A model generated the notes under the pieces. That model was given only the letters and a program-made list of their open reading frames with translations. It did no database searches and was not told where the DNA came from. DNA of 64,000 bases, taken from contig NZ_JALBYU010000030.1 in assembly GCF_029963765.1 (NCBI RefSeq), positions 1-64,000 on the forward strand, written 5' to 3'. Origin of the DNA: Pseudomonas sp. UYIF39. GTDB lineage: Bacteria; Pseudomonadota; Gammaproteobacteria; Pseudomonadales; Pseudomonadaceae. The translations under genes and the position numbers were made by a program. Positions 44,605-53,355 of the stretch are shown piece by piece (the first letter of the stretch is position 1; every line of letters starts with the position of its first letter).

Positions 44605-45543
44605 TCAAAGATCGAACCGGTCCACGGCCCGACGCCGTTCGTTGTCATCGCGCACATCGTAGTTGGCCGTGGTCTGGATGTTGCTGTGATGGGCGAGTTT
44701 CTGGGCGATCGACAAGTCGTACTCCTCAATCACTCGGGTAATGAACGAACGTCGAAAATCATGCGGCATGATTTTCACCCCGACCTGCGCGCCCCGCTGT
44801 CGGGCGATGTAATAGATCGCATGTTTGGTGATGCGCTCGCGAGTGATGTGGCTGCCGCGGCGGATGCGGTTGAACAAGAACGAATCGTCCGTTTCGCCCT
44901 CCTTCAATAGCGAGCGTCGCAGTTCCAGCCAGTCATTGAGTTTGGCGAACGCCCAGGCCGGTGCGTACTTGATCAATTGCTTGTTGCCCTTGGCGGTCAC
45001 ACAAAGGCTGCGCTCGGCAAAATCGACCTGGTTCAGGTCCAGGTTCACCGATTCCGATTTACGCATTCCCGAGCCATACAAAATCCCGATGATCGCCGCA
45101 TCCCTCAACCCTTGTGGCCGTGGATCGGCGGCGCAGACCGCCATCAATTCCTGGATCAGCGTGCGCCTGAGGTTGCGCCCCTGGGACAATCGCGTACCAG
45201 CAATCCCCTTGACCGAGCGCATTTTCAGCAAGTGATCCTGACTGATCAGGCTCATGCGCCACGCTTCGTTCATCACCCCACGCACCGCGTTGACGTACAG
45301 CGAAGAGGTATTCGGCGCGTAGCCGTCCGTACGCAAAGTAGCCACAAGCGCGATGACATCTTCCGGTTGCAGGTTGTGCCAGGGAATCTCCTCGACGTTC
45401 ATGTCTTCGAAGCCCAACCGGTCAGCGGCATCCTGCAACACATAACGCATGGTCAGTTGGCTGGAGGGCGCCAGACGTGCCAGGTACAGGGTCAGCGGAT
45501 TGGTCTTGCAGGGAATTGAGTCGGTAGCGGGTAAGTCAATCAA
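44605..45543 (-). CDS. Orphan tyrosine recombinase
   Basis: The 312-residue XerC/phage-integrase-type recombinase has an N-terminal SAM-like core-binding domain (about 15-110). The full catalytic set is visible: Arg161 (GSGMRKSE), Lys185 or 188 (TAKGNK), His261 and Arg264 (HDFRRSF), His285/286 (AHHSN) and the nucleophile Tyr295 (TANYD). It should be active. No phage, attachment site, excisionase or cargo is seen beside it, and it lies between the iron operon and arn. It may be a domesticated integrase. Confidence 0.85.
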   Translation of the reverse strand: MIDLPATDSIPCKTNPLTLYLARLAPSSQLTMRYVLQDAADRLGFEDMNVEEIPWHNLQPEDVIALVATLRTDGYAPNTSSLYVNAVRGVMNEAWRMSLISQDHLLKMRSVKGIAGTRLSQGRNLRRTLIQELMAVCAADPRPQGLRDAAIIGILYGSGMRKSESVNLDLNQVDFAERSLCVTAKGNKQLIKYAPAWAFAKLNDWLELRRSLLKEGETDDSFLFNRIRRGSHITRERITKHAIYYIARQRGAQVGVKIMPHDFRRSFITRVIEEYDLSIAQKLAHHSNIQTTANYDVRDDNERRRAVDRFDL

Positions 45544-45933
45544 ACGAAACGGCCTTCAGTGGAAACAGTTCATTAAACAACTAACGATTGAAACATCGTT
45601 CATGTAAAGCAGGACACTTCTGCAGGACTTCTTACTAGAGAGCTCGATGAACGGCAGAAGTCTGAACAGTGGCTGTATGACATCGATATAAACGATTCGC
45701 CGACCGGTTTTTCATGTTCCTTTCACAAAATCGGGAATAACCTCATTGGATCCGCCCTGTCATCTTTGCGAGGGATCAAGCTGCCGACCATGGCAGAAAA
45801 TGTCAACCTATGTGAATGGTCAGGTATTTGCTGTAACTAATTGATGCAGCTTTCGTTTTAGCGTCTACGCTTGCACTGGATCCAAATTTTACTTAGCCTC
45901 ACCGGCTAGTCACTCTTCAGCCCAGAGGTGCCC
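45544..45933 (+). promoter_or_regulatory. arn operon upstream region with weak ColR-like site
   Basis: These 390 bases hold no gene. ttcatgttcctttcac at 45711-45726 matches 10 of 13 defined positions of the recalled ColR consensus, a weaker version of the site at 37533. I see no convincing PhoP or PmrA box, although these regulators control arn in other species. AGAGG precedes the arnB start by six bases. The region also contains the integrase promoter on the minus strand. Confidence 0.4.
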
Positions 45934-47082
45934 ATGAGTCAGGCTTTTATCCCCTTCTCCCGCCCCAGTATCGGCGATGAAGAAATTGCCGCCGTAGAGC
46001 AAGTATTGCGCTCGGGCTGGATCACTACCGGGCCGAAAAACCAGGAACTGGAAGAGCAATTCGCCAACTATGTGGGATGTCGTCATGCCGTGGCACTGTC
46101 CTCGGCCACCGGCGGGATGCACATCACGTTACTGGCATTGGGAATTGGTCCGGGCGATGAAGTCATCACTCCGTCGCAGACTTGGGTGTCCACCGCCAAC
46201 ATGATCTGCCTGTTGGGCGCGACACCGGTGTTCGTCGACGTTGATCGCGACACGCTGATGAGTGACCTGGCCAGCATCGAAGCAGCGATCACGCCGCGCA
46301 CCAAAGCCATCATTCCGGTGCATTACGCCGGTGCTGCGTTCGATCTCGATCCGCTTTATGCGCTGGCCGACAAACACGGCATCCCCGTTATCGAAGACGC
46401 CGCTCACGCCGCAGGCACCTTCTACAAAGGTCGTCATGTCGGCGCGAAAGGCACGGCAATCTTCTCGTTCCACGCTATCAAGAACATGACCTGCGCCGAA
46501 GGCGCCATGTTTGTCAGTGACGATGAAGCCCTGGCCAGTCGTGTGCGCATGCTCAAGTTCCATGGCCTCGGTGTCGATGCCTATGATCGCCTGACCCACG
46601 GCCGCAAACCTCAGGCTCAGGTCATGGAGCCCGGCTTCAAGTACAACTTGGCCGACATCAATGCCGCCATTGCCTTGGTACAGCTGAAGCGACTGGACGA
46701 AATCAACGCCAAACGCACCGAGCTGGCCGGCACTTATTTGCAGCGACTGGAAGGTTTGCCGGTGCAGCCCCTGGCGCTTCCAGCCTATGCGCAGCAGCAC
46801 GCCTGGCACCTGTTCATCCTGCGTATCGACACCGAGCGCTGCGGGATGGACCGTGAAGCGTTCATGAAAGCCCTGCAAGCGCAGAACATCGGCACTGGCA
46901 TTCACTTCATCGCCACTCACCTCCACACCTACTACCGCCAGCGCTTCCCCAACATCTATCTGCCCAACACTGAATGGAACTCGGCACGGCTGTGCTCGAT
47001 TCCGTTATTCCCCGACATGACCACCGATGACGTCGATCGTGTGGTCAGTGCCATTGAAAACGTTTTGGACGCAAACCTGTGA
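45934..47082 (+). CDS. arnB: ArnB, UDP-Ara4O aminotransferase
   Basis: The 382-residue DegT/DnrJ-type PLP aminotransferase has the Schiff-base Lys183 in FSFHAIKNMTCAEG and the substrate loop SGWITTGPKNQELE. It converts UDP-4-keto-pentose to UDP-4-amino-4-deoxy-L-arabinose in the cytoplasm. It is the first gene of arnBCADTEF-ugd. The ATG at 45934 has AGAGG six bases upstream; a GTG at 45928 is less likely. Confidence 0.95.
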   Translation: MSQAFIPFSRPSIGDEEIAAVEQVLRSGWITTGPKNQELEEQFANYVGCRHAVALSSATGGMHITLLALGIGPGDEVITPSQTWVSTANMICLLGATPVFVDVDRDTLMSDLASIEAAITPRTKAIIPVHYAGAAFDLDPLYALADKHGIPVIEDAAHAAGTFYKGRHVGAKGTAIFSFHAIKNMTCAEGAMFVSDDEALASRVRMLKFHGLGVDAYDRLTHGRKPQAQVMEPGFKYNLADINAAIALVQLKRLDEINAKRTELAGTYLQRLEGLPVQPLALPAYAQQHAWHLFILRIDTERCGMDREAFMKALQAQNIGTGIHFIATHLHTYYRQRFPNIYLPNTEWNSARLCSIPLFPDMTTDDVDRVVSAIENVLDANL

Positions 47083-48098
47083 AACCTTACCCGATCCATT
47101 GCGTGTCGATCGTCATCCCGGTCTACAACGAGCAAGACAGCCTGCCCGAGTTGCTACGGCGCACCGAAGCGGCGTGTCAGCAATTGCACCATGAATACGA
47201 GATTGTGTTGGTGGACGACGGCAGCCGCGACAACTCGGCGCAGATCCTCGAAGACGCTGCCAATCGCGTGTGCAGCCCGGTGGTGGCGGTCATTCTCAAC
47301 CGCAACTACGGCCAGCACGCGGCAATCATGGCCGGTTTCGAGCAGTGCAAAGGTGATGTGATCATCACTCTCGACGCCGACCTGCAAAACCCTCCCGAAG
47401 AGATCCCGCGGTTAGTGGCTCAGGCCGAGCTGGGTTATGACGTCGTTGCCACCGTGCGCAACAACCGTCAGGACTCAGCGCTGCGCCGCTGGCCGTCGAA
47501 GCTGATCAACCTGGCCGTGCAGCGCTCCACCGGCGTCGCCATGACCGACTATGGCTGCATGCTCCGCGCTTACCGGCGGACCATCGTCGACGCCATGCTC
47601 GCCTGCCGTGAACGCAGCACCTTCATCCCGATCCTCGCCAACAGCTTCGCCCGGCACACCACGGAAATCCTCGTGCTCCACGCCGAGCGCGAACACGGGG
47701 AATCCAAGTACAGCCCCATGCGCCTGGTCAATCTGATGTTCGACCTGATCACCTGCATGACCACCACGCCCCTGCGTTTGCTGAGCATCGTCGGCTTCGG
47801 CATGGCGGCACTTGGCGTGCTGTTTGCCTTTACGTTGATCGTGCTGCGCCTGGTCTTCGGCGCCCATTGGGCCGGCGACGGGACATTCGTGCTGTTCGCC
47901 GTGCTGTTCATCTTCACCGGTGGCCAGTTCATCGGTATGGGTCTGTTGGGCGAGTACCTGGGACGCATGTACAGCGATGTGCGCGCCCGTCCCCGGTTCT
48001 TTATCGAAAAGGTTCTGCGTAGCCAATCTACTGCCCCGGCTCCCGTTGTCACCGTTGACGGCCTCACTTCCACTTCTTCCGATCAGGTTCTCTCATGA
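47079..48098 (+). CDS. arnC: ArnC, undecaprenyl-phosphate Ara4FN transferase
   Basis: The 339-residue GT2 enzyme has an N-terminal catalytic domain (SIVIPVYNEQDSLPELLRR; DADLQNPPEEIP) and two C-terminal membrane helices (about 235-295). It moves formyl-aminoarabinose from UDP to undecaprenyl phosphate at the inner membrane. It starts with GTG in a GTGA overlap with arnB. Confidence 0.95.
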   Translation: MKPYPIHCVSIVIPVYNEQDSLPELLRRTEAACQQLHHEYEIVLVDDGSRDNSAQILEDAANRVCSPVVAVILNRNYGQHAAIMAGFEQCKGDVIITLDADLQNPPEEIPRLVAQAELGYDVVATVRNNRQDSALRRWPSKLINLAVQRSTGVAMTDYGCMLRAYRRTIVDAMLACRERSTFIPILANSFARHTTEILVLHAEREHGESKYSPMRLVNLMFDLITCMTTTPLRLLSIVGFGMAALGVLFAFTLIVLRLVFGAHWAGDGTFVLFAVLFIFTGGQFIGMGLLGEYLGRMYSDVRARPRFFIEKVLRSQSTAPAPVVTVDGLTSTSSDQVLS

Positions 48099-50086
48099 GT
48101 GCAAAAGCTGTTGTTTTCGCCTATCACGATATCGGCTGTGCCGGCATCGAAACCCTGCTCAGCTCGGGCTTTGAAATTGCCGCTGTGTTTACCCACGCCG
48201 ATGATCCAAAGGAAAACGCGTTCTACGGCTCGGTTGCGCAACTGTGCGCACGCAAGGGCATCCCGGTGCACGCCCCGGAAGATGCCAACCACCCGCTGTG
48301 GATCGAGCGCATCAGCAAGCTCAACCCGGATTACCTGTTCTCGTTCTACTACCGCAACCTGCTGAGCGAACCTCTGTTGGCCACCGCCAGCAAAGGCGCC
48401 TTCAACCTGCACGGTTCGTTGTTGCCGCGTTACCGTGGTCGTGCGCCGGCCAACTGGGTGCTGGTCAACGGCGAAACCGAAACCGGCGTGACCCTGCACC
48501 GCATGGTCAAACGGGCCGATGCGGGCGCAATCCTCGCCCAGAAAACGGTGGCGATTGAGCGCAGCGACACGGCGCTGAGCCTGCACGGTAAATTGCGTCT
48601 GGCCGCTGCCGACTTGCTGCGTGACACGCTACCGGCGTTGCTTCAAGGCAAAGTCAACGAAACCCCACAGGACGAATCCAAGGCCACGGTGTTTGGCCGT
48701 CGCACGCCAGCCGACGGCAAACTGGTCTGGAACAAACCGGCGGAAGAACTGTTCAATCTGGTTCGCGCCGTCACCCAGCCTTACCCGGGCGCCTTCTGCG
48801 CCGTGGGCGAGCACAAGCTGATTGTCTGGAACGCAGAAGTCGCCCAAGGCAATGAAGGTCAGGCACCGGGGCGCGTCATCAGTGTCGACCCACTGCGCAT
48901 CGCCTGCGGCGAAGACTCCCTGATAATCACCGCCGGCCAGCGTAACGACAACGGTTTGTACCTCAGTGGCCCGCAACTGGCCAACGAACTGGGTCTGGTG
49001 GACGGTTCCGTGCTGCGTGGCGCCGAGTCCGGTCGCGCCCCGCGTCGCACCCGTGTGCTGATCCTCGGCGTCAACGGCTTCATTGGTAACCACCTGTCCG
49101 AGCGTCTGCTGCGCGACGACCGATACGAGGTGTATGGCCTGGACATCGGCTCGGACGCCATCGAGCGCCTGCGCAGTCACCCGAACTTCCACTTCGTCGA
49201 AGGCGACATCAGCATCCACTCCGAGTGGATCGAATACCACATCAAGAAGTGCGACGTGGTCCTGCCACTGGTGGCGATCGCCACGCCGATCGAGTACACC
49301 CGCAACCCACTGCGGGTGTTCGAGCTGGACTTTGAAGAGAACCTGAAACTGGTTCGCTACTGCGTCAAATACAACAAACGCGTGATCTTCCCGTCGACCT
49401 CGGAAGTCTATGGCATGTGCCAGGACCAGAACTTCGACGAAGACACCTCCAACCTCATCGTCGGTCCGATCAACAAGCAGCGCTGGATCTACTCGATCTC
49501 CAAACAACTGCTCGACCGGGTGATCTGGGCCTACGGCCAGAAAGGCCTGAACTTCACGCTGTTCCGTCCCTTCAACTGGATGGGCCCACGCCTCGACCGC
49601 CTGGACTCGGCGCGTATCGGCAGTTCCCGCGCGATCACCCAACTGATCCTGAACCTGGTGGAAGGCACGCCGATTCGCCTGTTCGATGGTGGTGAGCAAA
49701 AACGCTGCTTCACCGACATTGCCGACGGCGTAGAAGCGCTGGCGCGGATCATTGACAACGACAACGACGCCTGCAACGGCCAGATCATCAACATCGGCAA
49801 CCCGGACAACGAAGCCAGCATCCGCCAGTTGGGCGAAGAGCTGTTGCGTCAGTTCGAAGCGCACCCGTTGCGCGACAACTTCCCGCCGTTCGCCGGGTTC
49901 CGCGATGTCGAAAGCAAAGCGTTCTACGGCACCGGCTATCAGGACGTGTCCCATCGTAAGCCGAGCATCGCCAACGCCAAGCGCCTGCTGGACTGGACGC
50001 CGACCGTGCAGATGAGTGAAACCATCGGTAATACGCTGGACTTCTTCTTGCGCGAGGCCATGCTCGAAATCGCGGACAAGCGCTGA
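48095..50086 (+). CDS. arnA: ArnA, bifunctional UDP-GlcA decarboxylase / UDP-Ara4N formyltransferase
   Basis: The 663-residue fusion has an N-terminal formyltransferase domain (about 1-305) with catalytic Asn104, His106 and Asp142 (NLHGSLLPRYRG; RADAGAI). A C-terminal SDR decarboxylase domain follows (about 315-663) with GVNGFIGNHLSERLL and the YSISKQLLDRVIWA Tyr-x-x-x-Lys pair. It performs the oxidative decarboxylation of UDP-glucuronate and the formylation of UDP-Ara4N. The start overlaps arnC as ATGA. Confidence 0.96.
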   Translation: MSAKAVVFAYHDIGCAGIETLLSSGFEIAAVFTHADDPKENAFYGSVAQLCARKGIPVHAPEDANHPLWIERISKLNPDYLFSFYYRNLLSEPLLATASKGAFNLHGSLLPRYRGRAPANWVLVNGETETGVTLHRMVKRADAGAILAQKTVAIERSDTALSLHGKLRLAAADLLRDTLPALLQGKVNETPQDESKATVFGRRTPADGKLVWNKPAEELFNLVRAVTQPYPGAFCAVGEHKLIVWNAEVAQGNEGQAPGRVISVDPLRIACGEDSLIITAGQRNDNGLYLSGPQLANELGLVDGSVLRGAESGRAPRRTRVLILGVNGFIGNHLSERLLRDDRYEVYGLDIGSDAIERLRSHPNFHFVEGDISIHSEWIEYHIKKCDVVLPLVAIATPIEYTRNPLRVFELDFEENLKLVRYCVKYNKRVIFPSTSEVYGMCQDQNFDEDTSNLIVGPINKQRWIYSISKQLLDRVIWAYGQKGLNFTLFRPFNWMGPRLDRLDSARIGSSRAITQLILNLVEGTPIRLFDGGEQKRCFTDIADGVEALARIIDNDNDACNGQIINIGNPDNEASIRQLGEELLRQFEAHPLRDNFPPFAGFRDVESKAFYGTGYQDVSHRKPSIANAKRLLDWTPTVQMSETIGNTLDFFLREAMLEIADKR

Positions 50087-50970
50087 TGCGGGCAGGTCTG
50101 CGGATTGATGTCGACACTTACCGAGGCACCCGTGAGGGGGTGCCGCGGCTGCTGGAAATCCTCGATGAAGCGCAGGTCAAGGCGACGTTTTTTTTCAGTG
50201 TCGGGCCGGACAACATGGGGCGTCATTTATGGCGCCTGATCCGTCCGCAGTTTCTCTGGAAAATGCTCCGTTCCAACGCGGCCGGCCTGTACGGCTGGGA
50301 CATCTTGCTGGCTGGCACCGCGTGGCCCGGCAAACCGATCGGCCGTGATCTCGGGCATTTGATGCGTCAAACCGCGGCAGCCGGGCATGAAGTCGGCCTG
50401 CACGCCTGGGATCACCATGGCTGGCAGGCCAATGCCGGGCGCTGGAGCGACAAGCAACTGCTCGAGCACCTTCGTCGGGGCGTTGACACCCTCGCCGACA
50501 TCCTCGGGCAAAACGTCGAATGCTCGGCGTCCGCCGGGTGGCGGGCAGACGAGCGCGTGATCGAGGCCAAGCAGGCGTTCAGCTTTCGCTACAACAGCGA
50601 TTGCCGGGGCCAGAGCCTGTTCCAGCCGAGATTGTCCAATGGCGGTTTGGGTGCGCCGCAGATTCCGGTGGACCTGCCGACGTTCGATGAGGTGGTCGGC
50701 CCCAGCGTGGCGGCCAAGGACTTCAACGCCTTCATTCTTGATCGCTTCAACCCCGAAAAACTCAACGTCTACACGATCCATGCCGAAGTAGAAGGGATTC
50801 TGATGGCCCACGATTTTCGTCAACTGCTGGCCGATGCGCGCCAGCGAAACATCCATTTTCAACCCTTGGGCGATCTGCTGCCCGAGGCCCCCGACACCTT
50901 GCCGGTTGGCCGGGTACTACGCGGCACCCTCGAAGGACGCGAAGGCTGGTTGGGAGTGCAAGGTGTATGA
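50086..50970 (+). CDS. arnD: ArnD, Ara4FN-undecaprenyl phosphate deformylase
   Basis: The 294-residue NodB-type polysaccharide deacetylase opens with MRAGLRIDVDTYRGTREGVP, with metal-binding EVGLHAWDHHGWQ and SAGWRADERV. It removes the formyl group so that the lipid-linked sugar can be flipped. Its start overlaps the arnA stop by one base (TGATG). Confidence 0.94.
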   Translation: MRAGLRIDVDTYRGTREGVPRLLEILDEAQVKATFFFSVGPDNMGRHLWRLIRPQFLWKMLRSNAAGLYGWDILLAGTAWPGKPIGRDLGHLMRQTAAAGHEVGLHAWDHHGWQANAGRWSDKQLLEHLRRGVDTLADILGQNVECSASAGWRADERVIEAKQAFSFRYNSDCRGQSLFQPRLSNGGLGAPQIPVDLPTFDEVVGPSVAAKDFNAFILDRFNPEKLNVYTIHAEVEGILMAHDFRQLLADARQRNIHFQPLGDLLPEAPDTLPVGRVLRGTLEGREGWLGVQGV

Positions 50971-52616
50971 GCCAGCGTTGGGCATTGCCGTTGTTGCTGG
51001 CCATCTTCGCTCTGGCGTATCTGCTGCCGCTGGGCAGCCATGGCTTATGGATTCCCGACGAAACCCGCTACGCCCAGATCAGCCAGGACATGCTCCTGAG
51101 CGGCAACTGGGTGTCGCCGCATTTCATGAGCCTGCGCTATTTCGAAAAACCGGTGGCCGGTTACTGGATGATCGCCGCCAGCCAGGCGTTGTTTGGCCAG
51201 AACCTGTTCGGCGTGCGGTTTGCCTCCGCCCTGAGTACCGGGCTGAGCGTGTTGCTGTGCTACCTGATCGCACGCCGGCTGTGGAACGAGCCGCGCAAGA
51301 GTTTTGCCTGCGCGCTGCTGTACATGAGTCTCACCGTAATCGCCGGCGCGGCGGGCTACGCCAATCTCGATCCGCAATTCACGTTCTGGGTCAATTTGAG
51401 TCTGGTCGCTTTGTGGTTTGCGGTGGACAGCGTCGACCGCACCCAACGCCTGATCAGTTGGGCCGGGTTAGGCCTGGCCTGCGGCATGGGGTTCATGACC
51501 AAAGGTTTCCTCGCCTGGTTATTGCCCGTGTTGATCGCCCTGCCCTGGATGCTCTGGCAAAAACGCTGGCGTGAGCTGCTGATCTACGGGCCGCTGGCGA
51601 TTGTCGTGGCCATCGCCGTCAGCTTGCCGTGGGTCTTGGCGGTGCATGGCCAGGAGTCCGATTACTGGCGGTTCTTCTTCTGGCACGAACACATTCGCCG
51701 CTTCGCCGGGGACGATGCCCAGCATGACGCCCCGTGGTGGTTCTATTTGCCGTTGCTGGTGGCGTTCAGTCTGCCGTGGGTGGCGTTGTTGCCAGCGGCA
51801 TTGCGGCAGGCGTGGCAGACACGACGTCAGTCGAATATCGCTTTCCTGTTGTTGTGGCTGTTGATGCCGCTGCTGTTTTTCAGCCTCAGCAAAGGCAAAT
51901 TGCCGAGCTACATCCTGCCGTGCCTGTTGCCGCTCGCATTGCTGCTGGGCCACGCACTAGCGGACCGCTTGAAGCTTGAGCAAGGTCGGGTACTGGGCAT
52001 CAATGGTCTGCTGAACCTGCTGCTGGGCCTGACGATCCTGGTGGCCCTGGTCTACCTGCAACTGAAAAAGCCGCTCTACAACCATGAACTGCACAACCTG
52101 GTGCTGGTGTTCATCGGTCTGGCCGGCTGGATCATGGCCAACCTGCTGCAAGCCTTCAGACCTTTGCAATGCTGGGCAGCGCCGGCCTTCGGCAGTCTGC
52201 TGCTGATCGCCTTGTTGCCAGCCGGACTACCCGAGTCGGTGGTCGCCAACAAGATGCCCGACCAATTCATCCTCGAGCATGCCCAGGAACTCGGCCAGAC
52301 CGATCACTTGCTGAGCAACGACCTAGGCGCCGCCGGGGCGTTGGCCTGGCGTCTGAAACGCCCGGACGTGGCGTTGTACAACACGATAGGCGAACTGAAA
52401 TATGGCCTCGCCTATCCTGAGGGCGCACAACAGCAAGTCGATCCGAACCAGGTTCAAGCGTGGATGCGCAACGCCCGCCAGAGCGGTTCGGTCGGCGTGG
52501 TGATGCGCATCAAGGGTGACGACGAACTACTCGAAATCGAACGGCTGCCCAAGGATGGCAAGCGTTATGAACAAGGCAACATTGTGATTCTGATCTTTCC
52601 TCAGGAGGCGTCATGA
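50967..52616 (+). CDS. arnT: ArnT, lipid A aminoarabinose transferase, copy 2 (operon copy)
   Basis: The 549-residue GT-C transferase has the loop WIPDETRYAQISQDMLLSG and about 12-13 membrane helices. It aligns over its full length with the copy at 38555 but has many substitutions and a shorter N-terminus. It catalyses the final transfer of Ara4N to lipid A, lowering the negative charge and the binding of cationic peptides. It is coupled to arnD and arnE through ATGA overlaps. Confidence 0.95.
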   Translation: MSQRWALPLLLAIFALAYLLPLGSHGLWIPDETRYAQISQDMLLSGNWVSPHFMSLRYFEKPVAGYWMIAASQALFGQNLFGVRFASALSTGLSVLLCYLIARRLWNEPRKSFACALLYMSLTVIAGAAGYANLDPQFTFWVNLSLVALWFAVDSVDRTQRLISWAGLGLACGMGFMTKGFLAWLLPVLIALPWMLWQKRWRELLIYGPLAIVVAIAVSLPWVLAVHGQESDYWRFFFWHEHIRRFAGDDAQHDAPWWFYLPLLVAFSLPWVALLPAALRQAWQTRRQSNIAFLLLWLLMPLLFFSLSKGKLPSYILPCLLPLALLLGHALADRLKLEQGRVLGINGLLNLLLGLTILVALVYLQLKKPLYNHELHNLVLVFIGLAGWIMANLLQAFRPLQCWAAPAFGSLLLIALLPAGLPESVVANKMPDQFILEHAQELGQTDHLLSNDLGAAGALAWRLKRPDVALYNTIGELKYGLAYPEGAQQQVDPNQVQAWMRNARQSGSVGVVMRIKGDDELLEIERLPKDGKRYEQGNIVILIFPQEAS

Positions 52617-52957
52617 GCCTGTTGTTGCTCTTGGCCGCCTGCCTGCTGACCTGCCTGGGCCAGATCGCCCAGAAATACGCTGTTGAAAGCTGGCGCGACA
52701 AGGCGTCGGGCTGGACCGAGAAACTGCGTTCGCCGTGGCTGTGGCTGGCGCTCGTCTCTCTGGGATTGGGCTTGCTGGTGTGGCTGCTGGTGTTGCAGCG
52801 CCTCGAAGTCGGCATTGCCTACCCGATGCTGAGCCTCAACTTCGTACTGATCACCCTGGTTGCCCGCTTCGTTTTCCACGAAACCATCGACCGTCGCCAC
52901 TGGCTGGGTGTGGCGCTGGTGATCGGTGGCGTGGTGCTGCTGGGGCAACACACATGA
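52613..52957 (+). CDS. arnE: ArnE, Ara4N-phosphoundecaprenol flippase subunit
   Basis: The 114-residue SMR-like protein has four membrane helices (MSLLLLLAACLLTCLGQIAQ, WLALVSLGLGLLVWLLVL). With ArnF it flips the lipid-linked sugar to the periplasmic face. The position between arnT and arnF with four-base overlaps confirms the identity of this short protein. Confidence 0.93.
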   Translation: MSLLLLLAACLLTCLGQIAQKYAVESWRDKASGWTEKLRSPWLWLALVSLGLGLLVWLLVLQRLEVGIAYPMLSLNFVLITLVARFVFHETIDRRHWLGVALVIGGVVLLGQHT

Positions 52958-53355
52958 ACCTGCGTCGCGGAATTACCTTCGCGCTGGGCAGCGTGCTGCT
53001 GGTCAGTGCCGCGCAATTGGGCATGCGCTGGAGCATGAGCCGCCTGCCATCGCCCGAGCACTGGTTGACCACCCGCATCGATCTGTCCGCTGTTGCGGTG
53101 GTGCTGATCGCCATTCTCGCTTATGCCCTGTCGATGCTCTGCTGGCTTGCCGCCCTGCGGGACTTGCCGCTGGGCCGGGCTTATTCACTGCTGAGCATCA
53201 GCTACGCGCTGGTGTACCTGCTGGCCGCCAGCCTGCCGCTGTTCAACGAAGCATTCAGCCTTTCAAAAACCATCGGGGTGGCCCTGGTCATCCTCGGTGT
53301 CATCACCATTAACTCTCGCCCTGCTCGCGCTCCCGAGCTCAGGAATGCCCCATGA
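52954..53355 (+). CDS. arnF: ArnF, Ara4N-phosphoundecaprenol flippase subunit
   Basis: The 133-residue SMR-like membrane protein starts MNLRRGITFALGSVLLVSAA and has four helices with LGRAYSLLSISYALVYLLA. It pairs with ArnE. The ATG at 52954 overlaps the arnE stop; a longer frame opening at 52735 runs antisense-like through arnE and is rejected. Confidence 0.93.
   Translation: MNLRRGITFALGSVLLVSAAQLGMRWSMSRLPSPEHWLTTRIDLSAVAVVLIAILAYALSMLCWLAALRDLPLGRAYSLLSISYALVYLLAASLPLFNEAFSLSKTIGVALVILGVITINSRPARAPELRNAP

Noticed and set aside
45556..45577. TGTTTA...TGTTTC repeats on the minus strand resembling a PhoP box
   Set aside because: The hexamers are 12 rather than 11 bases apart, the second is imperfect, and the orientation points to the integrase gene.
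48629..49954. 441-codon minus-strand frame opposite arnA
   Set aside because: Shadow frame in third-position GC-rich sequence; arnA is unambiguous on the plus strand.
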